Assembly: GCA_017557185.1 (NCBI GenBank)
Contig: JAFZAP010000019.1
Location: 55,594 to 119,593, forward strand
Source of the DNA: Prevotella sp.
GTDB taxonomy: Bacteria; Bacteroidota; Bacteroidia; Bacteroidales; Bacteroidaceae
DNA: 64,000 bases
Direction of reading: 5' to 3'
Below the pieces are notes generated by a model. That model was not told the origin of the DNA, did not search any database, and worked only from the letters and a program-made list of their open reading frames with translations. Every line of letters starts with the position of its first letter. The first letter of the stretch is position 1. Positions 8,545-17,715 of this stretch are shown here, in pieces. Made by a program: the position numbers and the translations under genes.

Positions 8545-10863
8545 ATGGGAAATACAGAGAATATGAGCAAGGCGTTGAGTGCAGCCTTGCAGTATGCCGC
8601 CAATCTGCGCAACGAGTACTATTGCCCGGAGCATGTGCTCTATGCCTTCCTGCAGCAGCCGGAGTTCAAGGGAGCCCTGCTCACTCATCGTGTGGATCCT
8701 GATGTCATGATTGAGGAACTAAATACGTGGCTCGTGGAACAGCCTCATCTGCCTGCCGACAGCGACGAAAAGCCGGCTGCATCGATGCAGTTCTGCCAAC
8801 TGGTCCATGATGCTTGTCACCACACGTTCTATGCCAGTCGTGAGGAAATCGACGTGCCCCATTTCACCTATGCGATGCTGAACCTCGAAGAGTCGTGGGC
8901 TGCCTATATGCTGAAGAAGAATCTGGGCGACGACGTGGCAGAGTTTCTCTCCACGCTCATCCAGTTCTATCAACACGACGAGGTGGAAGACAACATCTTC
9001 GGTGCAGAGTCAGACGATAATCCTTTCGAAAGCAACAGCCCCCTAGGCGACGACGGCGATCTCGATGATGATTCTGTTGACGCGAAGATCAAACAACAGG
9101 CTTGGCGACGCCTTGTCACTTGTGTCAACGATCTGCTCGACGACCACAACCCGCTCATCGGCAGGGAAGAAGAGTTGCAGCGCACCATCCAGGTTCTTTG
9201 CCGGAAGGAGAAGAACAATCCGTTGCATGTCGGAGAGCCTGGCGTGGGCAAGACGGCACTGGTCTTCGGACTGGCGGCACGCATCGAACAGGGTAAGGTG
9301 CCGGAACGATTGCTGGGCAGCCACATCTATTTGATGGATATGGGTACTATGCTGGCAGGCACTCAGTTCCGCGGTGACTTCGAAAAGCGAATCAAGATGG
9401 TGATGGAGGGTGCCAGCCGCGAAGGGAATGCCATCATCTACATCGACGAGATTCACAATATGATTGGCGCAGGTCGTGGAAGTGACGGCGGTCCCGATGC
9501 CTCCAATATGCTGAAACCGTATCTGGAAGCAGGCAGCATCCGCTTCATCGGCTCCACCACCTATGACGAATACAACCGCCGTTTGGCTCATCAGCGTGGC
9601 ATCGTGCGCCGTTTCCAACAAATCGACATCGCTGAGCCAAGTGTCGATGAGGCTGTCCAGATCCTTCTGGGCCTGCGCAAGAAATACGAGGAGTTTCATG
9701 GTGTGAGCTATCCGAAGGCGGTCATCGACTATGCCGTTCGTCAGAGTGCACGCCTCGTCAGCGATCGTTTCCTGCCTGACAAGGCCATCGACCTCATCGA
9801 CGAGGCTGGTGCACAAATGGAGATTGAGGCTTTTCAGGCCATGCAAAAAGGACAGGTTACCGAAGACAAAGACAACAAGAAGCCGAAGGTGACGAAACAA
9901 CTCATCGGAGATATCCTTGCCAAGGTATGCAAGGTGGATGCTGCTGCCCTGAAAGAAGATGACAACACGCTGCTGAAGACATTGCAGGCGCGCATGCTAA
10001 GCAAGATCTTCGGACAGGATGAAGCTGTGCGACAAGTGGTGGAAGCCATCCAGATGGCCAAGGCCGGCCTGCTCGACGACGACAAGCCGCTGGGCTCGCT
10101 GCTCTTTGTCGGTCCTACTGGTGTTGGCAAGACCGAGGTGGCACGCCAGCTGGCGCGCGAACTGGGTGTACAGCTGGTGCGTTTCGACATGAGCGAATAC
10201 ACCGAGAAACACGCTGTGGCGAAGCTTATCGGTTCGCCGGCAGGCTATGTGGGCTACGAGGACGGCGGTCTGCTCACCGATGCCATTCGCAAGTCGCCCA
10301 ACTGCGTGTTGCTGCTCGATGAAATCGAGAAGGCTCACCAGGACATCTACAACATCCTTTTGCAGGTGATGGACTACGCCCGCCTGACCGACAACCGCGG
10401 ACAAAAGGCCGATTTCCGCAATGTCATTCTCATCATGACGAGCAATGCCGGTGCCCAGTTTGCATCGCAGGCCGGCGTGGGCTTCCAATCGAAGGTGTCG
10501 CGTGGCGAGGCCATGTTGGCACAGGTGAAGAAGACCTTCAAGCCCGAGTTCATCAACCGCCTGTCCGGTACAGTGGTGTTCCGCGATATGGACGAGCCGA
10601 TGGCATCGCTGATTCTCGACAAGAAACTGGGCGAATTGCAAGAGAAGCTCACTGCTCGCAAGGTCTCGCTCACCATCAGTAAAGAGGCTCACCAGTGGCT
10701 TTTGAAGAAGGGCTTTACTCGGGAATATGGTGCCCGCGAGATGGATCGTGTCATTGCCCACGAAGTGAAGCCGCTACTCATGCGCCAGATCCTCTTCGGA
10801 CGGCTGAAGCGAGGCGGCAAGGCCAAATTGGTAGTCGCTGAGAACAAATTAGTAATCGTTTGA
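8545..10863 (+). CDS. clpA: ATP-dependent Clp protease ATP-binding subunit ClpA
   Basis: A 772-residue AAA+ unfoldase feeding ClpP. An N-terminal ClpS-binding double Clp-N domain (about 1-145) is followed by an acidic linker rich in Asp (about 145-180), a first ATPase with Walker A GEPGVGKT (230-237) and a second with Walker A GPTGVGKT (523-530). A VGF tripeptide near residue 645 is in the place of the ClpP-docking IGL/IGF loop. There is no long middle domain, which separates it from ClpB. Its position directly after clpS and before aat supports the N-degron role. No clpP gene lies in the window. Confidence 0.95.
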   Translation: MGNTENMSKALSAALQYAANLRNEYYCPEHVLYAFLQQPEFKGALLTHRVDPDVMIEELNTWLVEQPHLPADSDEKPAASMQFCQLVHDACHHTFYASREEIDVPHFTYAMLNLEESWAAYMLKKNLGDDVAEFLSTLIQFYQHDEVEDNIFGAESDDNPFESNSPLGDDGDLDDDSVDAKIKQQAWRRLVTCVNDLLDDHNPLIGREEELQRTIQVLCRKEKNNPLHVGEPGVGKTALVFGLAARIEQGKVPERLLGSHIYLMDMGTMLAGTQFRGDFEKRIKMVMEGASREGNAIIYIDEIHNMIGAGRGSDGGPDASNMLKPYLEAGSIRFIGSTTYDEYNRRLAHQRGIVRRFQQIDIAEPSVDEAVQILLGLRKKYEEFHGVSYPKAVIDYAVRQSARLVSDRFLPDKAIDLIDEAGAQMEIEAFQAMQKGQVTEDKDNKKPKVTKQLIGDILAKVCKVDAAALKEDDNTLLKTLQARMLSKIFGQDEAVRQVVEAIQMAKAGLLDDDKPLGSLLFVGPTGVGKTEVARQLARELGVQLVRFDMSEYTEKHAVAKLIGSPAGYVGYEDGGLLTDAIRKSPNCVLLLDEIEKAHQDIYNILLQVMDYARLTDNRGQKADFRNVILIMTSNAGAQFASQAGVGFQSKVSRGEAMLAQVKKTFKPEFINRLSGTVVFRDMDEPMASLILDKKLGELQEKLTARKVSLTISKEAHQWLLKKGFTREYGAREMDRVIAHEVKPLLMRQILFGRLKRGGKAKLVVAENKLVIV

Positions 10864-10876
10864 GCATATTTCTTAG

Positions 10877-11533
10877 ATGATCTTTCAACTCGACGAGAAT
10901 CTCTGGTTTCCCGACCCGCACGATGGCGAGCCAGATGGCCTGATAGCCATAGGGGGCGACCTCAGTATAGACCGGCTGCTGTTGGCCTACTACTATGGCA
11001 TCTTCCCCTGGTACTCGTTTCGGCACGCCGCTGAGCCTTATTGGTATTGCCCTCTGCAGCGGTTCGTCATCTTCCCTGACGAGATACACGTCTCACATAG
11101 CATGCGCACGCTTATTAACAAGGATCGCTACGTCTGCACTTTCAATCAGGATTTTGACGGAGTCATCAGGAATTGTTCACAACTGCGCTACCAGGAAGAA
11201 GGTGCTTGGCTGGGCGAAGACATCATCAAAGCTTACACAGACATGTACCATCAGGGGTTTGCCATGAGCGTGGAGGTCTGGGAACCTGGTGAAGACGGCG
11301 ACCGACTCGTTGGAGGTCTCTATGGTGTTACCATCGGGAAGTCGTTCTTCGGCGAGAGTATGTTTTCACTTGTGCCCAGTGCATCGAAACTTGCCCTCAT
11401 CTTTCTGGCTCGCTTCATGGCCGAAAATGGCGGAACACTCATTGACTGTCAGCTGGAGACGCCCCATCTGCGTAGTATGGGTGCGCGCTTCATCTCCTAT
11501 GACGAATACCTGAAGATCATCCATGAGGAGTAG
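10877..11533 (+). CDS. aat: Leucyl/phenylalanyl-tRNA-protein transferase
   Basis: A 218-residue L/F-transferase, which adds Leu or Phe from aminoacyl-tRNA to N-terminal Arg or Lys and so creates the degron read by ClpS. The family signature WFPDPHDGEPDGLIAIGGDL at the N-terminus and GIFPWY shortly after are clear; later comes the SKLALIFLARFMAENGG helix. It starts 13 bases after clpA, so tagging enzyme, adaptor and unfoldase are made together. An 85-base gap separates it from the esterase gene. Confidence 0.95.
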   Translation: MIFQLDENLWFPDPHDGEPDGLIAIGGDLSIDRLLLAYYYGIFPWYSFRHAAEPYWYCPLQRFVIFPDEIHVSHSMRTLINKDRYVCTFNQDFDGVIRNCSQLRYQEEGAWLGEDIIKAYTDMYHQGFAMSVEVWEPGEDGDRLVGGLYGVTIGKSFFGESMFSLVPSASKLALIFLARFMAENGGTLIDCQLETPHLRSMGARFISYDEYLKIIHEE

Positions 11534-11618
11534 ACGAGTGGACAAGTTCTTTCCCCGCTTCGCTCTGAAAGCGTCCCTGCGGGCCGAGCGGACGAGTTGA
11601 CAAGTAAACAAGTAGAAT

Positions 11619-12608
11619 ATGATGAATCCATATCTGAAGCAATTTCCTGAACTCATGCGCGAAAAGCGCATCATGTATGTGCACGGTTTTGCATCGTCAG
11701 CACAGAGCGGAACGGTGAAACGTCTGCGGGATACCTTTCCCAATGCTGATGTTGTAGCCTTCGACCTGCCCGTTGATCCACACGAAGCGCTGGCATTGCT
11801 TCACCAGAAGTGTGACGAATTGCACCCCGACCTTATCTTGGGTACGTCCATGGGCGGTATGTTTGCCGAGCAGCTATACGGCTATGACCGCATTCTCGTC
11901 AATCCCGCCTTCCAGATTGCCGATACCATGCGCGAACACAACATGATGGGTAAGCAGACATTCCTCAATCCGCGTGCCGACGGTGTGCAGGAGTTCTATG
12001 TCGACAAGCCTCTCGTGAAAGCTTATCGCGAAGTGTCCGAGCAGTGCTTTAGCACACCAGAACCATCCGTGTGGGGACTCTTCGGCGATCAAGACCCGCT
12101 GGTGCATACCTATGACCTCTTCCGTGAGCACTATAGCCGCGCCATCCGTTTTCATGGCGAGCACCGCATGGACGACCATTCCTTCATGCATGCCGTCGTA
12201 CCCGTCATTCGCTGGGTAGATGATTTGCAGGAACACCGTCAGCGCCCCATTGTTTTCATCAGCCTATCGACGATGAGCGATGCCTACGGGAAGCCTCTCT
12301 CCAGCGTGCAGAAAACCGTCAGCCGTCTCATCGAGACCTATAATGTTTACTTTCTCGCACCTTGTCCCTCAACAGATCATGACTACCCAAGCCGCATGCT
12401 ATCGTGGCTAGAGGAATTTATCAATGTTCCTGCCTACGACCACGTTGTATTCACCAATCAGCCGCACCTGCTCTATGGCGACTACTTCATAAATGCCTCG
12501 AAGGAAGAATCAGAGGAATACATGGGGGCCGTCATCGACTTTGGCAGCGATGAGTTTAAGACATGGGAGGACATCCTCCTCTACTTCGACCGACTTGGAG
12601 GCCAATAA
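11619..12608 (+). CDS. YqiA-like esterase fused to a degenerate nucleotidase-like domain
   Basis: A 329-residue two-part protein. Residues about 16-205 are an alpha/beta hydrolase of the YqiA/YcfP type: MYVHGFASSAQSGT oxyanion region, nucleophile Ser77 in GTSMGG, an Asp in FGDQDP (157 or 159) and His187 in DDHSF. Residues about 209-326 resemble 5'(3')-deoxyribonucleotidases of the HAD fold in their second half (VVFTNQPHLLYGDYFIN, then DFGSDEFKTWEDILLYF), but the nucleophile motif DxDxT/V is replaced by FISLSTMSD, so that domain is probably inactive. Transcribed with the genes before it, or from a site in the 85-base gap. The esterase call is good; the second domain is an inference. Confidence 0.75.
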   Translation: MMNPYLKQFPELMREKRIMYVHGFASSAQSGTVKRLRDTFPNADVVAFDLPVDPHEALALLHQKCDELHPDLILGTSMGGMFAEQLYGYDRILVNPAFQIADTMREHNMMGKQTFLNPRADGVQEFYVDKPLVKAYREVSEQCFSTPEPSVWGLFGDQDPLVHTYDLFREHYSRAIRFHGEHRMDDHSFMHAVVPVIRWVDDLQEHRQRPIVFISLSTMSDAYGKPLSSVQKTVSRLIETYNVYFLAPCPSTDHDYPSRMLSWLEEFINVPAYDHVVFTNQPHLLYGDYFINASKEESEEYMGAVIDFGSDEFKTWEDILLYFDRLGGQ

Positions 12609-12713
12609 AAAACCAGCTTTCGCATTGAAGGAATAAAGGGAATAAAGGGGAGAAAAGGGCATAAGGGGACAATAGTCCCGTCTCTCTCACCCCTCAATAG
12701 AACGAAACAGACA

Positions 12714-14564
12714 ATGAGAAAAATCATGAAGACAAGAAAAACACTTTGTTGCCTTGCCACCCTGTTGCTTTCCGCCTTACCGATGCTTGCACAGGACAAC
12801 GGCGAGTGGAAACTGGTGTGGAGCGACGAATTCGATGGCGACGGCCCTTACAATTCTGCTGTTTGGGAGCCTGAGCGCGGCTTCGTGCGCAACCATGAGG
12901 CACAGTGGTATCAGGGCGAAAACGCCTTTCGGCAAAACGGCTGCCTCGTCATCGAAGGTCGCAAGGTAGAACCTATCCCCAACCCTACACGAAGAAACGG
13001 GGAGAATGGCCAAGGACGCAGGAGGGACGACTGGCGGACGAGTCGCGAGTATATTGAATATACATCAGCCTCCTTAACTACCAGCCGCTCATTCAGTTTC
13101 CTCTATGGACGACTCGAAGTTAGGGCGAAAATCCCCATTGCCAGCGGCTCATGGCCTGCCATCTGGCTGCTGGGGAAGGGGTTGCCTTGGCCGTCGTGCG
13201 GTGAGATTGACGTTATGGAATACTACCGCATCAACGGCGTTCCGCACATCCTTGCCAATGCCGCATGGGGCAACGATCAGAACCAGGCGGTATGGAATTC
13301 GAAGAAGATTCCCTTCACCCACTTCACCGACCGCGACAAACAATGGGCCGAGAAATTCCACATCTGGCGGATGGACTGGACACCTGATGCCATGCGCATC
13401 TATCTCGACGACGAACTCCTGAACGACATCCCCCTCTCGACCACCATCAACGGCGAGGCGGGGCAGCACATCAATCCCTTTACACGGCCACAATACATCC
13501 TGCTGAACCTTGCTTTAGGAGGCGACAACGGTGGTGAAATCGACGATATGGCCATGCCTATGCGCTACGAAATCGACTATGTGCGCGTCTATCAGCAACC
13601 AGGCGTGGGCAGTTTCGAGAAGACAACTCCTTCGCAGGAGTCGCGTTTCCGCCGCATGGAACCACGCACCATGCCTCGCGACAGCATCCGCCTGAGCGAT
13701 CCCTGTATTCTTGCCGACTATGCCACGCACACCTATTATATGACAGGTACGGGCGGAATGATGTGGAAGAGCCAGGATCTCGACATGTGGACAGGTCCTT
13801 ATCGCATCGCCGAGACCGATCCGCAGTCATGGATGGGACCGCGCCCGCAAATATGGGCAGCCGAGTTGCACCAGTATAAGGGAAAATATTACTATTTCGC
13901 CACGTTCACCAATAACGAAATCAAGATTGATACCGTCCGTGGGAACGTCATCCCGCGACGTGCCTCCCACGTGCTCGTGAGCGACCGTGCCGAAGGTCCC
14001 TATCGGCCGATGGAAGACCCCATCTACCTGAATCCGAAGCAACCCACGCTCGACGGCACTTTCTGGGTGGAACAGGACGGAACGCCATGGATGGTGTACT
14101 GCGGCGAATGGCTGCAGAACTGGAATGGGACGATAGAGGCTATCCGGCTGAAACCCGACCTTAGCGGTACTGTTGGCGAGCCAACGGTGCTGTTCCGGGC
14201 GAAAGACTCCCCATGGAGCCACGAGGTGGAAGACGGAGTGGAAGGTCCGAACAAGGTGACCGACGGTCCCTATCTCTTCCGTACTGATACCGGCCGGCTG
14301 GGCATGATTTGGACCAGTTGGCGCGACGATGTCTACACGCAGGGCGTGGCTTACTCGCAGAGTGGCACTATCCTTGGGCCGTGGGTGCATGAGAAAGAGC
14401 CCATCACGCCCCCGAACTATGGTCACGGCATGCTCTTCAAAACCTTCGAAGGCAGATGGATGATGTCCGTACATAGCCATCTCAACCGGCAGGGTCGCTA
14501 TATCCGTGTGCCCCATCTCTTTGAAGCCGACCTCTCTGGCGACCGCCTCGTTATCAAACAATAA
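12714..14564 (+). CDS. Secreted GH16-GH43 fusion glycoside hydrolase
   Basis: A 616-residue exported enzyme with two catalytic domains. A signal peptide ends at LPMLAQ; Met5 (12726) is an equally good start. Residues about 27-298 are GH16, with the motif GEIDVMEYY placing the nucleophile and acid/base at Glu164 and Glu169. Residues about 325-610 are GH43-like, with the three expected acids: Asp329 (SDP), Asp447 (LDGTFW) and Glu510 (VEGP). GH16 enzymes cut beta-glucans, galactans or related glycans inside the chain, and GH43 enzymes remove arabinose, xylose or galactose side groups. The target could therefore be a substituted beta-glycan such as arabinogalactan. No promoter box was seen in the short upstream gap. 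Confidence 0.85.
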   Translation: MRKIMKTRKTLCCLATLLLSALPMLAQDNGEWKLVWSDEFDGDGPYNSAVWEPERGFVRNHEAQWYQGENAFRQNGCLVIEGRKVEPIPNPTRRNGENGQGRRRDDWRTSREYIEYTSASLTTSRSFSFLYGRLEVRAKIPIASGSWPAIWLLGKGLPWPSCGEIDVMEYYRINGVPHILANAAWGNDQNQAVWNSKKIPFTHFTDRDKQWAEKFHIWRMDWTPDAMRIYLDDELLNDIPLSTTINGEAGQHINPFTRPQYILLNLALGGDNGGEIDDMAMPMRYEIDYVRVYQQPGVGSFEKTTPSQESRFRRMEPRTMPRDSIRLSDPCILADYATHTYYMTGTGGMMWKSQDLDMWTGPYRIAETDPQSWMGPRPQIWAAELHQYKGKYYYFATFTNNEIKIDTVRGNVIPRRASHVLVSDRAEGPYRPMEDPIYLNPKQPTLDGTFWVEQDGTPWMVYCGEWLQNWNGTIEAIRLKPDLSGTVGEPTVLFRAKDSPWSHEVEDGVEGPNKVTDGPYLFRTDTGRLGMIWTSWRDDVYTQGVAYSQSGTILGPWVHEKEPITPPNYGHGMLFKTFEGRWMMSVHSHLNRQGRYIRVPHLFEADLSGDRLVIKQ

Positions 14565-14688
14565 TAGCCTTTACAAACACAAAAGTGATATAATAACACA
14601 AACATATATAATCATTACCCTCTTTGTTTTGTTTTTTCACACACTTTTAGCATAAATTTCTTCCGTTCGAAAAAGAAATATCTTGCTT

Positions 14689-14721
14689 TTTGCTCACTTA
14701 CTCGAATTTTTCGTATCTTTG
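14689..14721 (+). promoter_or_regulatory. Promoter of the envelope operon
   Basis: A -7 box TATCTTTG (14714-14721) is preceded by TTTG (14689-14692) with a 21-base gap. The leader to the ATG at 14743 would be about 15 bases. The surrounding TTTTTGCTCACTTACTCG resembles the sequence before the BASS transporter promoter (24987-25005). Confidence 0.8.
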
Positions 14722-14742
14722 CAGTTGTTATTATAATCAATC

Positions 14743-16614
14743 ATGAAGATACTGCAAGTCATCGGTAAGATTCTCAGAGCATTCTGGCTGCCCATCGAAC
14801 GAAACACCGTGTTCTTCGTGGGGTTGTATGTGCTGGGTATTGTGAGTGCGTGGCTGACGGTGCCGCATACGCCGTCGGGAAAGCTCTACGACAATCTTTA
14901 TCTGGAACTCTTCCTGGATCTCTATGTGCTGTGTGCCTTGCTGTGTCTTTTGGGGAAAAGAACAGGCGCTATCCTCAAACTCCTCCTTTGTGTGGTTTTC
15001 TACGCCGTTGCGATGGCCGACGTCTATTGCTTCGAGAAATACGGCTCTTCGCTCTCTCCGTCGATGCTCATGCTGGTGGGCGAGACCGATAGTCGCGAGG
15101 CAGGAGAATTCTTGAGTTCGGTGCTGCAATGGGGAACGCTGACGAGTGGAGTAGGATGGCTACTGCTCATCGCTGTTTTGCATGCGGCAGGCTCATGGCT
15201 GGTTCGCAAGAACAAACACCTCCCCTTGCAACTCCTTCCCTCCGTCAAATCATTTATGGGTTTCCTGACCCTTTGCCTTCTTGTCGTCAGCCTCATTTCT
15301 TCCTGGAAAAACAAGCAGGCTCTCTGGCGACTAATGACTCTGCGAACGGTGGGCGCGTTGGAGAACAAGATGACGCGACATGAGGGTGGTGAACAATATC
15401 TGCCCATTTATCGTCTGGCATTCAGCATCCGCGCCAACCAACTGGCGGCAAAGCAAGTGGAACAACTCGTAGATGCTGCCGACAAGGTGGCTGTTGACAG
15501 CTGTTCCTACACGTCACCGACCATTGTGCTGATCATCGGCGAGAGCTACAACAAGCATCATGCCCAGCTCTACGGCTACTATATGCCGACAACGCCTCGG
15601 CAGCTACGGCGGGAGCGGTCGGGTCAGCTGGTGAAGTTCACGGATGTGGTGACAACATGGAACCTCACGAGTTTTGTCTTCAAGCACATGTTCTCTACAT
15701 ATGTTATCGGGCAGGAAGGCGACTGGTGCGACTATCCGCTGTTCCCGGAAGTGTTCAAGAAGGCAGGCTATGAGGTGACATTCCTGACGAATCAGTTCCT
15801 ATCGAAAGCCAAGGAGGCCATCTATGACTTCTCGGGTGGCTTCTTCCTGAACAATCCGCAGCTCTCGCAGGCGATGTTCGACCACCGTAACGAAACCACC
15901 CATCCGTGGGACGACGGTCTGCTTCGGGACTGGGATGAACAATTTTCAAATTCTGACTCACTTGAAAAGCCTTCCCTCGTTATCTTCCACCTGCTTGGTC
16001 AGCACATGAACTACTATTCACGCTACCCGCGCAAGCAGACACACTTCACGGCAGCCGACTACGAGAAGCATCGGCCGAAAATGCTGGGCTTCCGCAAGAA
16101 GCAGCTGGTGTGGTATGACAATGCTACACTCTACAACGACTCTATCGTTGACCAGATATGCAAGAGGTTTGAGGACAAAGAGGCTATTGTGATCTACGTG
16201 CCCGATCACGGCGAGGAAATCTACGAGCCTGGACGATTCATCATCTGCCGCAACCACAGCGATGACATCGATTACCCGTTGGCTCACTACGAATACGAGA
16301 TTCCATTCTGGATGTGGTGTTCAAAAAAATACATCGCTGGTCATCAGAATATCTTCCGCCAGGTGCGGGCTGCCAAGAACCGGCCGATGATGATAGATGC
16401 TCTGCCCCATATGCTCATGTATCTGGCTGGTATTCATTCAAAGGACTATCATTCGGAATTTAACATCCTCTCGTCTGACTACGACACCCATCGGCCTCGC
16501 CTGTTGAAAGGAGTTATCGACTATAACACGATGCCTCGCGACATGACCTCGAAGAGAACAGCGGGAGGACCGAAGCAAAAGAAGAAGGAAACACAGGAAA
16601 AAAGTAAAAAATAA
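14743..16614 (+). CDS. Lipid A-type phosphoethanolamine transferase
   Basis: A 623-residue inner-membrane enzyme of the EptA/sulfatase-fold family, predicted to move phosphoethanolamine from phosphatidylethanolamine onto lipid A or another envelope glycan. About five membrane helices fill residues 1-200; the periplasmic catalytic domain follows. Metal-site landmarks are visible: Glu267 in IIGESYNKH, a likely nucleophile Thr309 in NLTSFVFKHMFS, and Asp488-His489 in YVPDHGEE. The C-terminus ends in a lysine-rich tail (PKQKKKETQEKSKK), unusual for the family. It is first in a run of seven same-strand genes; its stop overlaps the next start. Confidence 0.88.
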   Translation: MKILQVIGKILRAFWLPIERNTVFFVGLYVLGIVSAWLTVPHTPSGKLYDNLYLELFLDLYVLCALLCLLGKRTGAILKLLLCVVFYAVAMADVYCFEKYGSSLSPSMLMLVGETDSREAGEFLSSVLQWGTLTSGVGWLLLIAVLHAAGSWLVRKNKHLPLQLLPSVKSFMGFLTLCLLVVSLISSWKNKQALWRLMTLRTVGALENKMTRHEGGEQYLPIYRLAFSIRANQLAAKQVEQLVDAADKVAVDSCSYTSPTIVLIIGESYNKHHAQLYGYYMPTTPRQLRRERSGQLVKFTDVVTTWNLTSFVFKHMFSTYVIGQEGDWCDYPLFPEVFKKAGYEVTFLTNQFLSKAKEAIYDFSGGFFLNNPQLSQAMFDHRNETTHPWDDGLLRDWDEQFSNSDSLEKPSLVIFHLLGQHMNYYSRYPRKQTHFTAADYEKHRPKMLGFRKKQLVWYDNATLYNDSIVDQICKRFEDKEAIVIYVPDHGEEIYEPGRFIICRNHSDDIDYPLAHYEYEIPFWMWCSKKYIAGHQNIFRQVRAAKNRPMMIDALPHMLMYLAGIHSKDYHSEFNILSSDYDTHRPRLLKGVIDYNTMPRDMTSKRTAGGPKQKKKETQEKSKK

Positions 16615-17708
16615 TGCGTACAGAATTTCTGACACGAACGGAATGTAATGCCCTGCGAGGAGTGGCCATCATCGGCATCTTCCTGCATAACTTCTGCCAC
16701 TGGCTGCCAGGTATCATCCGCGAAAACGAATACCTCTTCCATGAGAGCAACGTCAACGCGCTACGGGGTGTTATGGCATCGCCCGACTGGAACCTCTTCA
16801 TCCACTTGATGTCGTTCTTTGGCCATTATGGCGTACCCATCTTCCTCTTCCTGAGTGCCTATGGGCTGGTAATGAAATACGAGATGCGGCCTGGACTCTC
16901 TGGCTTCGGCCGACAGGGTGTTCGCTTTCTGAGTCGCCACTTCGTGAAAGTCTTCCGTATGATGGTCATCGGCTTTGCGTTGTTCGTGCTGGTTGATGCC
17001 ATCACCCCTGGCCGGCACCGCTACCAGTTGCTTGACATTGTGGCACAGCTCGGATTGTTCAACAACCTGTTGGAGTTTCCCGATGGTGTGGCAGGCCATC
17101 GCCATAGCGTCATCTGGCCAGGACCCTACTGGTTCTTCGGACTGATGATGCAACTCTACATCATATACCGCCTTTTGCTCTATCGTCGCCACTGGGGGTG
17201 GACAGCAGGGCTGATGGTGGTCTGCACACTCGTGCAGATGCTGTGCGGACCAGAGAGCACCGAGCTCTATCGCCTACGCTACAACTTCATCGGCAGCATG
17301 CTGCCCTTCGGCTACGGACTCCTTGTAGCCCGTATGCCCATGCACATGCCGCGCAGCTACAACTGGATCTTCGGTCTGGTTTCTCTCTACTTCATCTACT
17401 CGTTGAGTAAAAGCTACATGGGCTGGTTCTTCGTTCCGCTCTTCGTGTGCTCGGCAGGTTTCTGTCTCATCAAGGTAACACCGCAATGGCTAATGAAACC
17501 ACTCACGTGGATGGGCGCCATCTCGGCAGCTCTCTTCGTGCTGCATCCCATTGCCCGCAAGATACTCATTCCCATCAGCCGCCAAGATGGACTCTATACA
17601 GGGCTGGCTCTCTACATCGTCGCCTCCATCGTGCTGGCGTGGCTGTTGAATGAGAGTATAAAGGGCGCCAACAAGGTAAAGGAACAAAGTGACAAGGTAA
17701 TAAGGTAA
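16614..17708 (+). CDS. Acyltransferase-3 family membrane protein
   Basis: A 364-residue integral membrane protein with about ten predicted helices and the opening pattern of the acyltransferase-3 family (NALRGVAIIGIFLHNFCHW, with the conserved His in helix 1). The family moves acetyl or similar acyl groups onto cell-surface sugars. The start overlaps the stop of the preceding transferase gene (TAATG). The second acyltransferase follows after 7 bases. The two proteins differ in sequence, so they probably act on different positions or partners rather than being a recent duplication. The actual acceptor is unknown. Confidence 0.85.
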   Translation: MRTEFLTRTECNALRGVAIIGIFLHNFCHWLPGIIRENEYLFHESNVNALRGVMASPDWNLFIHLMSFFGHYGVPIFLFLSAYGLVMKYEMRPGLSGFGRQGVRFLSRHFVKVFRMMVIGFALFVLVDAITPGRHRYQLLDIVAQLGLFNNLLEFPDGVAGHRHSVIWPGPYWFFGLMMQLYIIYRLLLYRRHWGWTAGLMVVCTLVQMLCGPESTELYRLRYNFIGSMLPFGYGLLVARMPMHMPRSYNWIFGLVSLYFIYSLSKSYMGWFFVPLFVCSAGFCLIKVTPQWLMKPLTWMGAISAALFVLHPIARKILIPISRQDGLYTGLALYIVASIVLAWLLNESIKGANKVKEQSDKVIR

Positions 17709-17715
17709 CAGAATA

